Below are positions 1-8,665 of a DNA stretch of 64,000 bases, piece after piece; the first letter of the stretch is position 1, and each line of letters opens with the position of its first letter. The stretch spans positions 1 through 64,000 of the forward strand of contig JAHDDW010000009.1 of NCBI GenBank assembly GCA_020629155.1. Reading direction: 5' to 3'. Origin of the DNA: Acidimicrobiales bacterium. GTDB lineage: Bacteria; Actinomycetota; Acidimicrobiia; Acidimicrobiales; SZUA-35. The notes under the pieces are model-generated. The model worked only from the letters and a program-made list of their open reading frames with translations. It had not been told where the DNA came from and searched no databases. A program made the translations under genes and the position numbers.

Positions 1-60
1 ACCACAACAACAACCATACCACAAAAGTCAACAAACTAAACAATCACAACACTAGCCAGT

Positions 61-117
61 CATCCCGAGAAATCAGGGATCTTGCCCAGCAGAGATTCCC
101 ACTTTCGTGGGAATGAC
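61..117. repeat. Twin-hairpin dispersed repeat, copy 1
   Basis: Two short inverted repeats lie side by side: ATCCC/GGGAT around 62-80 and a 20-nt near-perfect palindrome ATTCCCACTTTCGTGGGAAT at 95-114. The whole unit recurs in opposite orientation at about 48450-48510. The arrangement resembles REP/BIME-type extragenic elements. It lies just downstream of the HAM1 gene, so it may also act as a transcript 3' end. The first 60 bases of the window are A/C-rich with no recognisable gene. Confidence 0.7.
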
Positions 118-129
118 GTGTAAGGAGAA

Positions 130-717
130 CTAGCTGGTTTTCTGTTTTTGCAAGCCAAGGTGCCATTTCGCTAGCTGATGCCATATTTCTGCTGATTTTC
201 TCGTCTCTGGAGCGTTAGAAAACTTTGTGATGGCTTGTGCGATACTTAAGCCATCGTCATGGTCCATAGCGATAACAGTGTGGCTGGGGTGGTCTGATTT
301 GCCAGCGGGTTTTTCTAGTAATTTGCCAGGCAACTTGGTCCGCCATATTTTGGTTTGATCAGCGTCTTGATAAACCAAATACTTGGTTTGTGTGACTTGT
401 TTGTTCTCGGCTATACGATGTAAAGCCGCGAAATTTTGAGGGGTGAACCAAACATTCATCGAATGCATATAGGCACCAGGGAATCCATTGAAACCATGGT
501 AATGCCAGCTGTCGTCGCTAATAATTACAGGCTGGTTCACTTGAGTAAAAGCAGCCATGGCTTTTTTGACAGCAACCTGTTCACTATCTTCAGATTGGAT
601 TTCGTCTATCGCAATGTTTTTGTGCTCAAGCGAAATGTTATAGACAGCGCAGACATGCTGTGCTTGTAAAAGCTTTTCGTGGTTGCCTGTCACAAATAGT
701 AGTGAATCGTTTGTCAT
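130..717 (-). CDS. HAM1/RdgB-family non-canonical purine NTP pyrophosphatase
   Basis: This 195-aa protein opens with the family signature LLFVTGNHEK, and has SDDSW (residues about 67-71) and GFPGAY shortly after, where canonical members have a similar acidic motif and GxPGxxS. Family members hydrolyse ITP, XTP or dITP to the monophosphate and PPi, keeping deaminated purines out of nucleic acids. The substitutions around SDDSW and GAY are unusual, so substrate preference may differ from RdgB. It stands alone on the minus strand, divergent from the cyclophilin gene, with a twin-hairpin repeat behind it. Confidence 0.82.
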   Translation of the reverse strand: MTNDSLLFVTGNHEKLLQAQHVCAVYNISLEHKNIAIDEIQSEDSEQVAVKKAMAAFTQVNQPVIISDDSWHYHGFNGFPGAYMHSMNVWFTPQNFAALHRIAENKQVTQTKYLVYQDADQTKIWRTKLPGKLLEKPAGKSDHPSHTVIAMDHDDGLSIAQAITKFSNAPETRKSAEIWHQLAKWHLGLQKQKTS

Positions 718-861
718 GGGACCTGCTTGTTTTGGATTGAACTGAGCTATTATCGTAGTGCCTTAGTCACTTCGTTCCGCAGGAAGTACGTTTAGGGGGT
801 AGATAGTTGGATGCAGACAAGAGGGCCGCTAGATTGGCTCCACTAGTGTACTGAGGTTCTT

Positions 862-1596
862 ATGAAAGTAAAATATTTGTTCGCCGCTTGTTCATGCATT
901 CTTTTTACAGCAGCTTGTTCAAGCGCTTCTGAAGCGGACGCTGCTGATTCTTCGACTGCTGAGGTTTCTAGTATCGCTGATTCAGTGCCTTCTCCAGATG
1001 AGTTTGAGGCACCGTATGAAGCTTTCCAGGCTTTGCCAGTTGCTTGTGGCGGGACGGCCCCTGAAAGCCCAACCGGGAAACAATACAGTGAGCCAGTCGA
1101 CCAAGAAATTGAGCCTGAACAATTAGTTACTGCCACGGTAACAACCTCGTGCGGAGATCTTGTGCTCACTTTAGATCCTGAGGCCGCTCCTGAAACAGTC
1201 AACAGTTTTGTATTTCTCGCTCGTGAGGGTTTCTATGAGGGGATTGTTTCACATCGAATTGTGCCAGGTTTTGTTTTGCAGCTAGGCGATCCGACTGCTC
1301 GCGGTGATGGTGGTCCTGGATATAGTTTCGATGATGAGCTGCCTGCCTCAACTGATGAATATGTTGAAGGGGCTGTTGTGATGGCTAACTCAGGACCTAA
1401 CACAAACGGGAGTCAGATTTTTATTAACTTCGCTAACAATAGCGATCGACTTGGGCTGCAATATTCTAAATTTGGACAGCTGACAGCTGGACAAGATGTG
1501 CTTGCAAAAATAGCGGCTATCCCAACTGCGGGTCCTCAAGGAGATACGCCTCAAGAAGCGCTCTATATCGAAAATATTGAGATTGAAGTAAGCTGA
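862..1596 (+). CDS. Cyclophilin-type peptidyl-prolyl isomerase lipoprotein
   Basis: The 244-aa product begins with a lipoprotein signal peptide ending in the lipobox FTAAC (Cys 19), followed by an Ser/Ala/Glu-rich linker of about 80 residues and a cyclophilin domain from about residue 95 to the end. Visible cyclophilin elements are APETVNSFVFLAREGFYEG, SHRIVPGF, the Gly-rich DGGPGYSFDDE, and GSQIFINF. The domain should isomerise prolyl bonds of exported proteins at the outer face of the membrane. A GAGG ribosome site precedes the ATG. The canonical active-site Arg is present in SHRIVPGF and the Gln in GSQIF, so catalysis is likely. Confidence 0.88.
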   Translation: MKVKYLFAACSCILFTAACSSASEADAADSSTAEVSSIADSVPSPDEFEAPYEAFQALPVACGGTAPESPTGKQYSEPVDQEIEPEQLVTATVTTSCGDLVLTLDPEAAPETVNSFVFLAREGFYEGIVSHRIVPGFVLQLGDPTARGDGGPGYSFDDELPASTDEYVEGAVVMANSGPNTNGSQIFINFANNSDRLGLQYSKFGQLTAGQDVLAKIAAIPTAGPQGDTPQEALYIENIEIEVS

Positions 1597-1644
1597 TCAT
1601 AACGTTGTCCTAATGCAATCTGTCTAATAGACTGAGGCAAACAA

Positions 1645-1718
1645 GCGTCTATAGCTCAATTGGATAGAGTATCTGGCTTCGAACCAGACGGTTGGGGGTT
1701 CAAGTCCCTCTGGGCGCA
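1645..1718 (+). tRNA. tRNA-Arg (anticodon TCG)
   Basis: A 74-nt cloverleaf can be folded by eye. The acceptor stem pairs GCGTCTA with TGGGCGC (several G-U pairs), the D arm contains AGCTCAATTGGATAGAGT, the anticodon stem TCTGG/CCAGA encloses the loop CTTCGAA, and the T arm has GGTTCAAGTCC. The anticodon TCG reads CGA/CGN arginine codons. The discriminator is A and CCA is not encoded. It lies in the intergenic space between the cyclophilin gene and the RRM gene. Confidence 0.93.
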
Positions 1719-1799
1719 CTAATTTTTTAAAATGCATTCTAGAACTGCTCCTTCAATGTGAGCGTAGAATTCGTTTAAACTGAGCAAAATACTGGACAT

Positions 1800-2051
1800 A
1801 TGAGACTACTCATTAGAAATTTAGCTCGATCAACTACCAAGGAAGCCTTGAAAGACTTGTTTGAGACCTATGGCAGCGTGCAATCATGCACAGTTGTGCT
1901 AGACGCTGAGACCCGACGGTCTAAAGGCTTCGGGTTTGTTGAAATGCCTAAGGCAGGCGAAGCAAAAGCTGCGGTGTTTAATCTCAATGGCTCAGATATC
2001 GATGGCAGTGTCGTACGCGTTAAAAAAGCGGCACCCAAAAAAGATAGTTAG
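1800..2051 (+). CDS. RRM-domain RNA-binding protein
   Basis: The 83-aa protein is essentially one RNA recognition motif. The RNP2 strand LLIRNL is at residues 3-8 and the RNP1 strand KGFGFVEM at about 41-48, with the expected aromatic residues for stacking on RNA bases. It ends in a short Lys-rich tail. Similar small RRM proteins occur in cyanobacteria and scattered other bacteria as presumed post-transcriptional regulators. It is a single-gene unit with no obvious partner; its RNA targets cannot be predicted from sequence. Confidence 0.9.
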   Translation: MRLLIRNLARSTTKEALKDLFETYGSVQSCTVVLDAETRRSKGFGFVEMPKAGEAKAAVFNLNGSDIDGSVVRVKKAAPKKDS

Positions 2052-2192
2052 CAACTATCTTTCACGGTTTTCACTACGTTTGAAACCCTGATAAGGCAGC
2101 GAGCATTCGGTTCTCTATGTAAACATACCATTCGATACTCTATTGGGTCTCGATCCAACCTGAGCGTTATCTGATGGTCTAAGCTTTCTGCG

Positions 2193-3278
2193 ATGCAGAT
2201 GCACCTCGCGGCTATAGTTGAACAGTTCTGGCATAGTGTCCCTGGGGGGACTGCGTTGGCGACTGCAAAAACGCTGCAATACATAGAAAAAACAGGTTTG
2301 TGCGAGATTACGCCACTAGCTGCCGCCCATAAAAAAGAAGCAGACCTAGCCGCTGAATTCTCTGGGAAAGTCAAACATAGTCGCTTGCCTAGGGCGTTAC
2401 TGTATGAAACATGGCTGCGCACAACAATGCTGAAAGCTGAATTGTTTATTCCGCAACTTGATGTCACTTGGGCTGCTGCGATGGTCGCACCGCCGACAAG
2501 TAAACCCCTTGTCACTACCGTGCACGATGTCGATTTTCTGAAAAATCAGGAGCTTCTTTCTTCCCGAGGTAAAAACTTCTTCCCTCGTGCGTGGGAGAAG
2601 GCGCTAGAACGTTCTGATGTGCTTGTTTGCCCATCGCAAAGCGTGGCCGACGACGCGGTTGCCTATGGTGCGTCGGCAGAAAAAACCGTTGTAATTCCTT
2701 GGGGCGTCGAAACGGTTGCGATCAGCGATAGCCAAAGCCTGCTCCAAAGGTTTGCTTTACCTTCAGACTATATTTTGTGGGTAGGCACACAAGAACCTCG
2801 TAAAAACTTGGCAAATATTGTTAAAGCGTTAGAGACAACTAACCATCATCTGGTGATTGTCGGCCCTCGTGGATGGAATATAGACAGCAAAGAGCTTTTT
2901 GCTTCGTTAGGCGATCGTGTGCATCTTGTCGGCTGGGTTGACGAAGTAACGCTACGAGCATTTTATGCTCAAGCCAAACTGTTTCTTTTCCCTTCGCTAG
3001 CTGAAGGTTTCGGGTTACCAATTCTTGAAGCGATGGCACAAGGGACGCCTGTTATAACTTCAAATGTTTCAGCGATGAAAGAAATAGCTGGTTCGGCGGC
3101 TTTGCTCGTAAACCCACAGAAACCAACTTCGATTGCGAATGCTATTACATACTGTTTTGAAGACAAAAAATTGTGCGAAGTGCTGGGGGAGCAGGGAAAG
3201 AAGCGAGCCGCCGAGTTTAGCTGGACAAGCACGGCACAGAAGTATATCGATGTGTTTAAAAAGGCGGCAGCTGCATGA
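2193..3278 (+). CDS. GT4-family glycosyltransferase
   Basis: A 361-aa protein with the GT-B fold signature of family 4. The C-terminal nucleotide-sugar binding half carries ILWVGTQEPRKN, then FLFPSLAEGFGLPILEAMAQGTPV with the two Glu residues of the E-x7-E motif. The N-terminal acceptor domain has PGGTALAT. The true start may be the ATG at 2193 or at 2199. Its stop overlaps the start of the next glycosyltransferase by 4 bases (ATGA), so the two are probably translated together. The sugar and acceptor are unknown; a surface or wall glycan is likely. Confidence 0.88.
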   Translation: MQMHLAAIVEQFWHSVPGGTALATAKTLQYIEKTGLCEITPLAAAHKKEADLAAEFSGKVKHSRLPRALLYETWLRTTMLKAELFIPQLDVTWAAAMVAPPTSKPLVTTVHDVDFLKNQELLSSRGKNFFPRAWEKALERSDVLVCPSQSVADDAVAYGASAEKTVVIPWGVETVAISDSQSLLQRFALPSDYILWVGTQEPRKNLANIVKALETTNHHLVIVGPRGWNIDSKELFASLGDRVHLVGWVDEVTLRAFYAQAKLFLFPSLAEGFGLPILEAMAQGTPVITSNVSAMKEIAGSAALLVNPQKPTSIANAITYCFEDKKLCEVLGEQGKKRAAEFSWTSTAQKYIDVFKKAAAA

Positions 3279-4438
3279 CCAATCAAGAAAAACCGACGGT
3301 AGGTGTTAACCTTTCGTGGCTTATCCCAGGCAAAGTAGGAGGCTCGGAAGAACACTTGTTGCGTTTGTTACGTGCACTTGACGACTATGGATCTACCGAT
3401 TTTTCTGTCCGTCTCTATGTGCAGCCAACCGTCGCTGCACATCACAGCGATTTGCCGCAACGTTTTGAACTGCGTGAAGTTCCTCACAAATATGTTGGGA
3501 AAGGGTCAAGGATTGCTCTAGAAAACTCTTGGCTAGCGTATGAAACTCGCAACGACAGTGTTGTCCATCATGGTGGTGGGGTAATCCCCCTGGCGTATTC
3601 ATCAGTGCCGATCATGACATTGCACGACTTGCAGCCGTTAGAAATGCCGCAGAACTTTTCGCGCCTAAAACAGCTTTGGCTTAAAAAGATGATCCCATAT
3701 TCTGTGAAAAAGTCTCGGTTTATTTTAGCTCCGTCGCGTTTCACTTGTGACCGTGCAGTGCAGCTTCTTGGCGCTGACCGATCGAAAATGCGTGTTGTGC
3801 AACACGGCTCAACACAAGAGGTGCCAGCGACTTCTAAAAGCAGCGACCTTTCACCCAAAGAGCGATTTGGACGATATTTGCTTTATCCAGCAGTTGCCTA
3901 TGCCCATAAAAATCATGGTGATATCATTGACGCTTTGTCGCACCTTGCCAAGCAACAGTCAACGGCGGCTACTTTACCAAGCGATGATATAGCTATCGTC
4001 TTTACAGGAACGCCCGGCCCTCTCACCGAATCACTCAAATCATACGCTCATCTAAAAGGCATGCAACGTCGTGTTCATCATCTTGGTCGTGTCTCAACGC
4101 AAGAGCTGACACAGCTCTATGAGCAGGCAGCTGCCCTGGTGTTTCCTTCAACCTATGAAGGGTTCGGAAATCCAATTATTGAAGCGATGGAAGCGGGCTG
4201 TCCTGTTATCTGCAGTAACGCTGGTGCACTGCCAGAAATAGCTGGCGATGCAGCGCAGATCTTTCCAGCAGGCAACAGCGAAGCGCTAGCGGCTGCGATT
4301 GAAAAAGTGCTTCGCCCTGGCTATAGCGAAAAACTTGTGAGGAAAGGTCGTAGTCGAGCAAAGTATTTCTCTCACAAACGGGCAGGCGAAACGCTCACGG
4401 CTGTTTACCGAGAAGCGTTAGATAGCAGAGGCTTGTGA
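3275..4438 (+). CDS. GT4-family glycosyltransferase
   Basis: A 387-aa GT-B glycosyltransferase, translationally coupled to the preceding one. It has the N-terminal Gly-rich loop PGKVGGSEEH and the C-terminal donor-site motif FPSTYEGFGNPIIEAMEAGCPV. Resemblance is to the mannosyltransferase/rhamnosyltransferase-like GT4 group, but the donor cannot be read from the sequence. Together with its neighbours it forms a three-gene glycan assembly cluster (2193-5732). Confidence 0.88.
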   Translation: MTNQEKPTVGVNLSWLIPGKVGGSEEHLLRLLRALDDYGSTDFSVRLYVQPTVAAHHSDLPQRFELREVPHKYVGKGSRIALENSWLAYETRNDSVVHHGGGVIPLAYSSVPIMTLHDLQPLEMPQNFSRLKQLWLKKMIPYSVKKSRFILAPSRFTCDRAVQLLGADRSKMRVVQHGSTQEVPATSKSSDLSPKERFGRYLLYPAVAYAHKNHGDIIDALSHLAKQQSTAATLPSDDIAIVFTGTPGPLTESLKSYAHLKGMQRRVHHLGRVSTQELTQLYEQAAALVFPSTYEGFGNPIIEAMEAGCPVICSNAGALPEIAGDAAQIFPAGNSEALAAAIEKVLRPGYSEKLVRKGRSRAKYFSHKRAGETLTAVYREALDSRGL

Positions 4439-4499
4439 TGGGTTTTTGTAGACCAGACACATTGCCACAGTTTTTAGCCTCAGGAGAAATCTTCAGATT

Positions 4500-5732
4500 A
4501 TGAGAATATTGTTTGTTTGCCCTCATTTCACGCCAGACCTTCATGCAGCGACTGGCGAGGTTATGACAAAACTTGTTGAATCGCTTGCAGCAAGAGGCCA
4601 TGAGCTAACGGTGGTAACGTCGCTGCCCTGGTATAAAGGTCACAGCGTTGATAAAGCGTGGCGTGGTAGGCCATGGCGCAAAGAAAAAACAGCGTGGGGC
4701 CGAATCATACGAGTGTGGCCTTTCCCAACAAGCAAGAACAGCATCGCAGCTCGAGCCGCAGGGTTTGTCGGGTTCACAGCATTAGCAAGCGCCGCTGCTT
4801 TAACCGCTGGCAAACATAATGTTGTGATGGGCATGTCGCCGCCGCTTTTTCTTGGTGACGCCGCATATTTGGCGGCTAAGCGAAGCAAGGCGCCATTTGT
4901 TTTCAACACGCAAGATATTTTTCCTGATGTAGCTGTTGAACTCGGTGCGTTAACAAATGCAAAGGTGATTTCACTCGCTAAAAAATATGAAGCTGCAATG
5001 TATCGCCGCAGTGATGCAATAACCGTTCTTTCTGATGACCAAGCGGCGAATGTGCGTGCAAAAATATCTTCGCAAAGCGCCAAAAAAGTTCATATTATTC
5101 ATAACTTTGTTGATCTGGAGAAAGTGCAACCGCGTCCGAAAGAAGGCTCATATCGTCGCCGTCATGGTTTGTCTGGCAAATTTGTTGTTATGTATTCGGG
5201 TAATGTGGGGCTGTCACAATCGTTTGACTTGGTACGATCTGCTGCTGAGCATTGGCAGCATAATCAAAACATTGTTTTTGTCATCAACGGCGAAGGTTCA
5301 GGACGGCCGCAAGTCGATCGTTGGGCACAAGCAATGCCAAACGTGAAGGTTGTTAATTTCGGCCCTCGTCGCGAAGTGAGTTCTATTCTTGGCGCAGCAG
5401 ATGTGCACCTTGTATTACTGAAAAAAGGCTTATCAAAAAGTTCGACACCCTCGAAACTGTACGGAATCTTAGCAGCTGGCCGCCCTGTGTTAGCCAGCGT
5501 CGATGAAGGCTGCGAAGTGGCTAATGTTATCGAGCGAGCTGGTGTCGGCCTGTCTGTTGGGCCAGAAAAAACAAACGATTTTCTGGTTGCTTTAGAAACA
5601 TTAATGAATGACCAAGAGCAGTTACAAGTGATGGGCAAACGAGCACGAATTTTTGCTGAAGAATGGCTGAGTGCAGAGAAACAGGCCGAAATGTATGAGC
5701 AACTTTTTGTGCAACTATGCGACAAGAGGTAG
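4500..5732 (+). CDS. WcaI/WbuB-like GT4 glycosyltransferase
   Basis: A 410-aa protein beginning MRILFVCPHFTPD. It has a hydrophobic Ala-rich stretch at about residues 80-105 followed by GMSPPLFLG and NTQDIFPDVAVELG, features typical of the WcaI/WbuB branch of GT4 enzymes that act on lipid-linked or membrane-associated acceptors. The donor half has MYSGNVGLSQ and the late TPSKLYGILAAGRPV. A GGAG ribosome site lies upstream of the ATG. It follows the two other glycosyltransferases after a 61-base gap and is probably part of the same transcription unit. Confidence 0.86.
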   Translation: MRILFVCPHFTPDLHAATGEVMTKLVESLAARGHELTVVTSLPWYKGHSVDKAWRGRPWRKEKTAWGRIIRVWPFPTSKNSIAARAAGFVGFTALASAAALTAGKHNVVMGMSPPLFLGDAAYLAAKRSKAPFVFNTQDIFPDVAVELGALTNAKVISLAKKYEAAMYRRSDAITVLSDDQAANVRAKISSQSAKKVHIIHNFVDLEKVQPRPKEGSYRRRHGLSGKFVVMYSGNVGLSQSFDLVRSAAEHWQHNQNIVFVINGEGSGRPQVDRWAQAMPNVKVVNFGPRREVSSILGAADVHLVLLKKGLSKSSTPSKLYGILAAGRPVLASVDEGCEVANVIERAGVGLSVGPEKTNDFLVALETLMNDQEQLQVMGKRARIFAEEWLSAEKQAEMYEQLFVQLCDKR

Positions 5733-5772
5733 CGCTGGATGCTAAATGCGCTTTCATAAGCGCCGATATGCA

Positions 5773-5938
5773 CTAGTGGTGTGTCGTCTAATTAATCGAT
5801 GTGTTCTGACGGCTCTTAGAAGTTCTGACGTTGTCCTAAAAATCGCCATTACTACCAGGTAGTGACGATTTCTCGTTCTAGTCAGAACTCCAAATATCTC
5901 GCCATAACAACGTCGCCATTTAGACGACACACCACTAG
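5773..5938. mobile_element. MITE-like element with 18-bp perfect terminal inverted repeats
   Basis: The sequence CTAGTGGTGTGTCGTCTA at 5773-5790 is repeated exactly as its reverse complement at 5921-5938. The 130-bp interior has no ORF and is itself largely palindromic: GTTCTGAC (about 5822) pairs with GTCAGAAC (about 5880), and AAATCGCCATTACTACC pairs imperfectly with GGTAGTGACGATTT around a central axis near 5858. Both ends are CTAG, which could be a 4-bp target duplication as made by some IS5-group elements. Partial relatives lie at 46911-46959 and 19437-19453. Confidence 0.75.
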
Positions 5939-5967
5939 AGTAGCGTCAGAACCAATGAGGAGTTGCT

Positions 5968-6444
5968 ATGAGTAAACCAAAAGGAATTATAATAAGCGGC
6001 TATTTCAGCCCGCTGCATGTAGGCCATCTTGATATGATCGATGCCGCAGCAGCTGCGGGTGACAAACTTATTGTTGTCGTTAATAATAACGCTCAACAGA
6101 TGTTAAAAAAAGGCAAAATTATTATCGACGAGAAAGATCGTGTTCGTGTTGTCGAGGCGCTAGCAAAAGTAGATGACGTTATTCTTTCGATTGATGAGAC
6201 GCGTGATATTAGCAAAACAATTCAAACAATAGCTGACAAATATAGTGACCATGAGCTTGTTTTTGCTAACGGCGGCGACCGCTCTTCTGGTGCTGTCGTT
6301 CCCGAGACAGGTGTTTGCGAAGCAAACGCTATTGAAATGGTTTTTGGTATGGGAGGCAATGAAAAAGCCGATTCTAGTACTCGCATTAATATGGAATTAG
6401 GCTACGAAACCGAAGCGTCAGCCTTACCAAGCGAAAACAGCTAA
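5968..6444 (+). CDS. Cytidylyltransferase-family nucleotidyltransferase
   Basis: A 158-aa protein with the nucleotidyltransferase-superfamily ATP/CTP binding motif HVGH at residues 17-20 in ISGYFSPLHVGHLDMI. The later family motif ISKTIQ replaces the usual ISSTxIR, and the C-terminal part has FANGGDR. Relatives activate phosphorylated polyols or sugars as CDP or ADP derivatives (glycerol-3-phosphate cytidylyltransferase, RfaE C-domain). With three glycosyltransferases just upstream, a role in supplying an activated building block for a surface glycan is plausible but inferred. A GAGGAG ribosome site precedes the ATG. Confidence 0.78.
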   Translation: MSKPKGIIISGYFSPLHVGHLDMIDAAAAAGDKLIVVVNNNAQQMLKKGKIIIDEKDRVRVVEALAKVDDVILSIDETRDISKTIQTIADKYSDHELVFANGGDRSSGAVVPETGVCEANAIEMVFGMGGNEKADSSTRINMELGYETEASALPSENS

Positions 6445-6472
6445 TTTCCTGCTACAGACGAGCAGATTCCCC

Positions 6473-6937
6473 TTAAAAATCGCTAATGTGTGAGCCAGGG
6501 CCAAGTAGATATGCTTTATCTTCTGGATTATAGAGATGGCAATTTTCCATAGAGAGACAGCCGCAGGCTATACAGCCATCAAGCTTCTTATGCAGCTGCT
6601 GTAAGTGCTCGATTCGCTCTTCGATGCGAGGGCGCCATTGCTGAGCGACAACAGTCCAGTCGGCTTTTGTCGGCGTTCGATTCTGGGGTAGTTGTAGCAT
6701 TGCTGCACGGATTTCATCTAGGGTGCGACCTAGATTCTGCCCTATTTGAATAAAGGCTACTCTACGAATAGTCTCACGCTTGAAACGTCGCTGGTTGCCA
6801 GAGGTACGCGATGACGCTAGCAACTTTTCTGCTTCGTAATAGCGAATCGCAGAAGTTGCAACGCCGCATCGCTCTGCTAGTTCACCAATTGTTAGAAGAT
6901 CATCAGAAGACTTGTGTAGGATCTTGACTTCAGCCAC
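6473..6937 (-). CDS. soxR: SoxR-type MerR-family redox regulator
   Basis: A 154-aa MerR-family protein. The winged helix-turn-helix occupies about residues 15-55 (TIGELAERCGVATSAIRYYE), followed by a coiled-coil dimerisation helix and a C-terminal cysteine cluster CIACGCLSMENC, spaced C-x2-C-x-C-x5-C as in SoxR. That cluster binds a [2Fe-2S] centre sensing redox-cycling compounds. Its targets are not evident; it is divergent from the DUF1996 gene, whose promoter it could share. Confidence 0.9.
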   Translation of the reverse strand: MAEVKILHKSSDDLLTIGELAERCGVATSAIRYYEAEKLLASSRTSGNQRRFKRETIRRVAFIQIGQNLGRTLDEIRAAMLQLPQNRTPTKADWTVVAQQWRPRIEERIEHLQQLHKKLDGCIACGCLSMENCHLYNPEDKAYLLGPGSHISDF

Positions 6938-7077
6938 ATAGCCACCTCTGGTTAGTAACGAAATGTACGTTTCCAGGGTAAAGGAAAAAATAGAGTTACT
7001 AGCGACCTTTTATGCAAGTTCTTCTATAGGGTAGGTGAGATAGCCTAAATGTCTATGCATGTATCAAAGGCGGTGTG

Positions 7078-8526
7078 ATGGAAAAAATAAAAAAGCAAAA
7101 AGTCGCAGTAGCTGGTGGGGCGCTGGTTGTTGCTGCGTTAGCGGCGATTACTTTTTTGATTCTTACAGGAGATGATGATGCTCTCACTTCCACAGGTCAA
7201 AGTTCTACGGTTGCGATTTCGCTAGAGCAAAAAGACAATACTGTTCAAAGCGATGCAACCTTGCAAGAAAAGAACGGTATCGATGACAATACTTCTCTGG
7301 ACCAAACAGCAACTTCACTCAAACCAGATGCAAACAAAGAAGAAGATACAAGTTCAACTGATGCTTCGCAATCCTTATCTGCTAAAGAAAACCTGGAAAT
7401 GATTCTTGCAAGCCCGACAAGAAATACGTCCTTTGACAATAACAAATATAAAGATGTGCCAATGGCAGATATCGATGTATCTGGCCTAACAGAAAATGCT
7501 GATCTTTACGATGAAGGTCTCCTTGATACTACGAACAGTGGGTTTTTTAGAGTGAAGTGTGAGGTTAGCCACTTTGCCTACGACGACCCGATTGTTTTTC
7601 CAGGCGAGCCAGGCAACGGACATCTTCACATGTTTTTTGGCAACACTAAGGCTAATGCGTATAGCACATTTGACTCGTTGATGAACACAGGCACAGGAAC
7701 ATGTAATGGGGAAGATTTGAATCGAACAGCGTATTGGATCCCTGCTGTGCTTGACGAGAATGGCTATGCGCTTCTCCCTGACCATATAATGGTGTATTAC
7801 AAAAACGATAACGCGTTTTTAAATGGGGCCAATGAACTTGTTGAACCATTCCCTGACGATTTACGTATTATCGCTGGTGAAGGGCGCGCAACGTCGCCTC
7901 AAACAGAACGTACTGGCGAGAACGATATACCACATGTGAGTTTTTCATGCGGCCCAGCGTACGGGGATAACCAAAAGCAACCGTTAATCCCGCAATGTTC
8001 AGCTCCCAATTTTATTGAAGCGCAGATAGCGTTTCCTTCCTGTTGGGATGGCAAAAATCTTTATGAGGAAGATCAAAGCCATATGGCGCAACCTCTATAT
8101 GGCTATTTTGGTTCTACATGTCCAGATACACATCCGAATGATATTTCTTCGATCATGTATCGTGTGTTTTTTAAACCGGCAGACTATGGCGGCACATTGA
8201 AGAATTTATACTTGAGCTCTGATGTTCGCAATGGAGAATTATTGCCTGGGGGCACAACGTTGCACGGTGATTGGTTCGGAGCCTGGCATCCTGAGGCTAT
8301 GCGACAGTGGGTCACAAATTGTAATAACAAACGCGCTGATTGTGAAATCGGCATATTAAACAGAAACCCTATGGTTTCTATGGTGCCACGAAAAACGGGT
8401 CACTACCCTCGGGGAACTAGAATAGCGCCAGAAGAGCTTGCAAAGTTGTGCCCTGGTGAGAGTTTTGATGCTTCAAACCCTGTAGTTTCTTTGTCTCATT
8501 GCGGACGTGGAAGCACAAACTCCTAA
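7078..8526 (+). CDS. Membrane-anchored DUF1996 protein
   Basis: About 482 aa. An N-terminal membrane segment (VAVAGGALVVAALAAITFLIL) is followed by a Ser/Thr/Asp-rich linker to about residue 125 and a DUF1996 domain to the end. Domain hallmarks seen are FRVKCEVSHFAYDDPIVFPG, GHLHMFFGN, ATYWIP-like AYWIPAVLD, FPSCWDGKN and the late LHGDWFGAWHPEAM. DUF1996 proteins are extracellular in actinobacteria and fungi, with no established activity. The His-rich motifs could bind a metal. An AAAGG site 7 bases before the ATG at 7078 favours that start over the adjacent GTG. Confidence 0.85.
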   Translation: MEKIKKQKVAVAGGALVVAALAAITFLILTGDDDALTSTGQSSTVAISLEQKDNTVQSDATLQEKNGIDDNTSLDQTATSLKPDANKEEDTSSTDASQSLSAKENLEMILASPTRNTSFDNNKYKDVPMADIDVSGLTENADLYDEGLLDTTNSGFFRVKCEVSHFAYDDPIVFPGEPGNGHLHMFFGNTKANAYSTFDSLMNTGTGTCNGEDLNRTAYWIPAVLDENGYALLPDHIMVYYKNDNAFLNGANELVEPFPDDLRIIAGEGRATSPQTERTGENDIPHVSFSCGPAYGDNQKQPLIPQCSAPNFIEAQIAFPSCWDGKNLYEEDQSHMAQPLYGYFGSTCPDTHPNDISSIMYRVFFKPADYGGTLKNLYLSSDVRNGELLPGGTTLHGDWFGAWHPEAMRQWVTNCNNKRADCEIGILNRNPMVSMVPRKTGHYPRGTRIAPEELAKLCPGESFDASNPVVSLSHCGRGSTNS

Positions 8527-8665
8527 ATAATCTGCGTGGAAACGCCCCAAACGCAAGCGGAGCGGAAACCATTGCCACCACAGCTCGGAGCGGCGAAGGG
8601 CATCTTACTAAACAGAGGTGCCATAGATTCTCTAAACTTTATAGAGTCTAGGCCGATTGAACTAT

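Noticed and set aside
1-60. A/C-rich stretch with repeated ACAAC words
   Set aside because: Low-complexity sequence at the window edge with no repeat-spacer regularity and no reading frame; no CRISPR or satellite is supported.
843-1202. 119-aa minus-strand frame
   Set aside because: It lies fully antisense to the cyclophilin lipoprotein and has the low-complexity Ser/Ala composition of a shadow frame.
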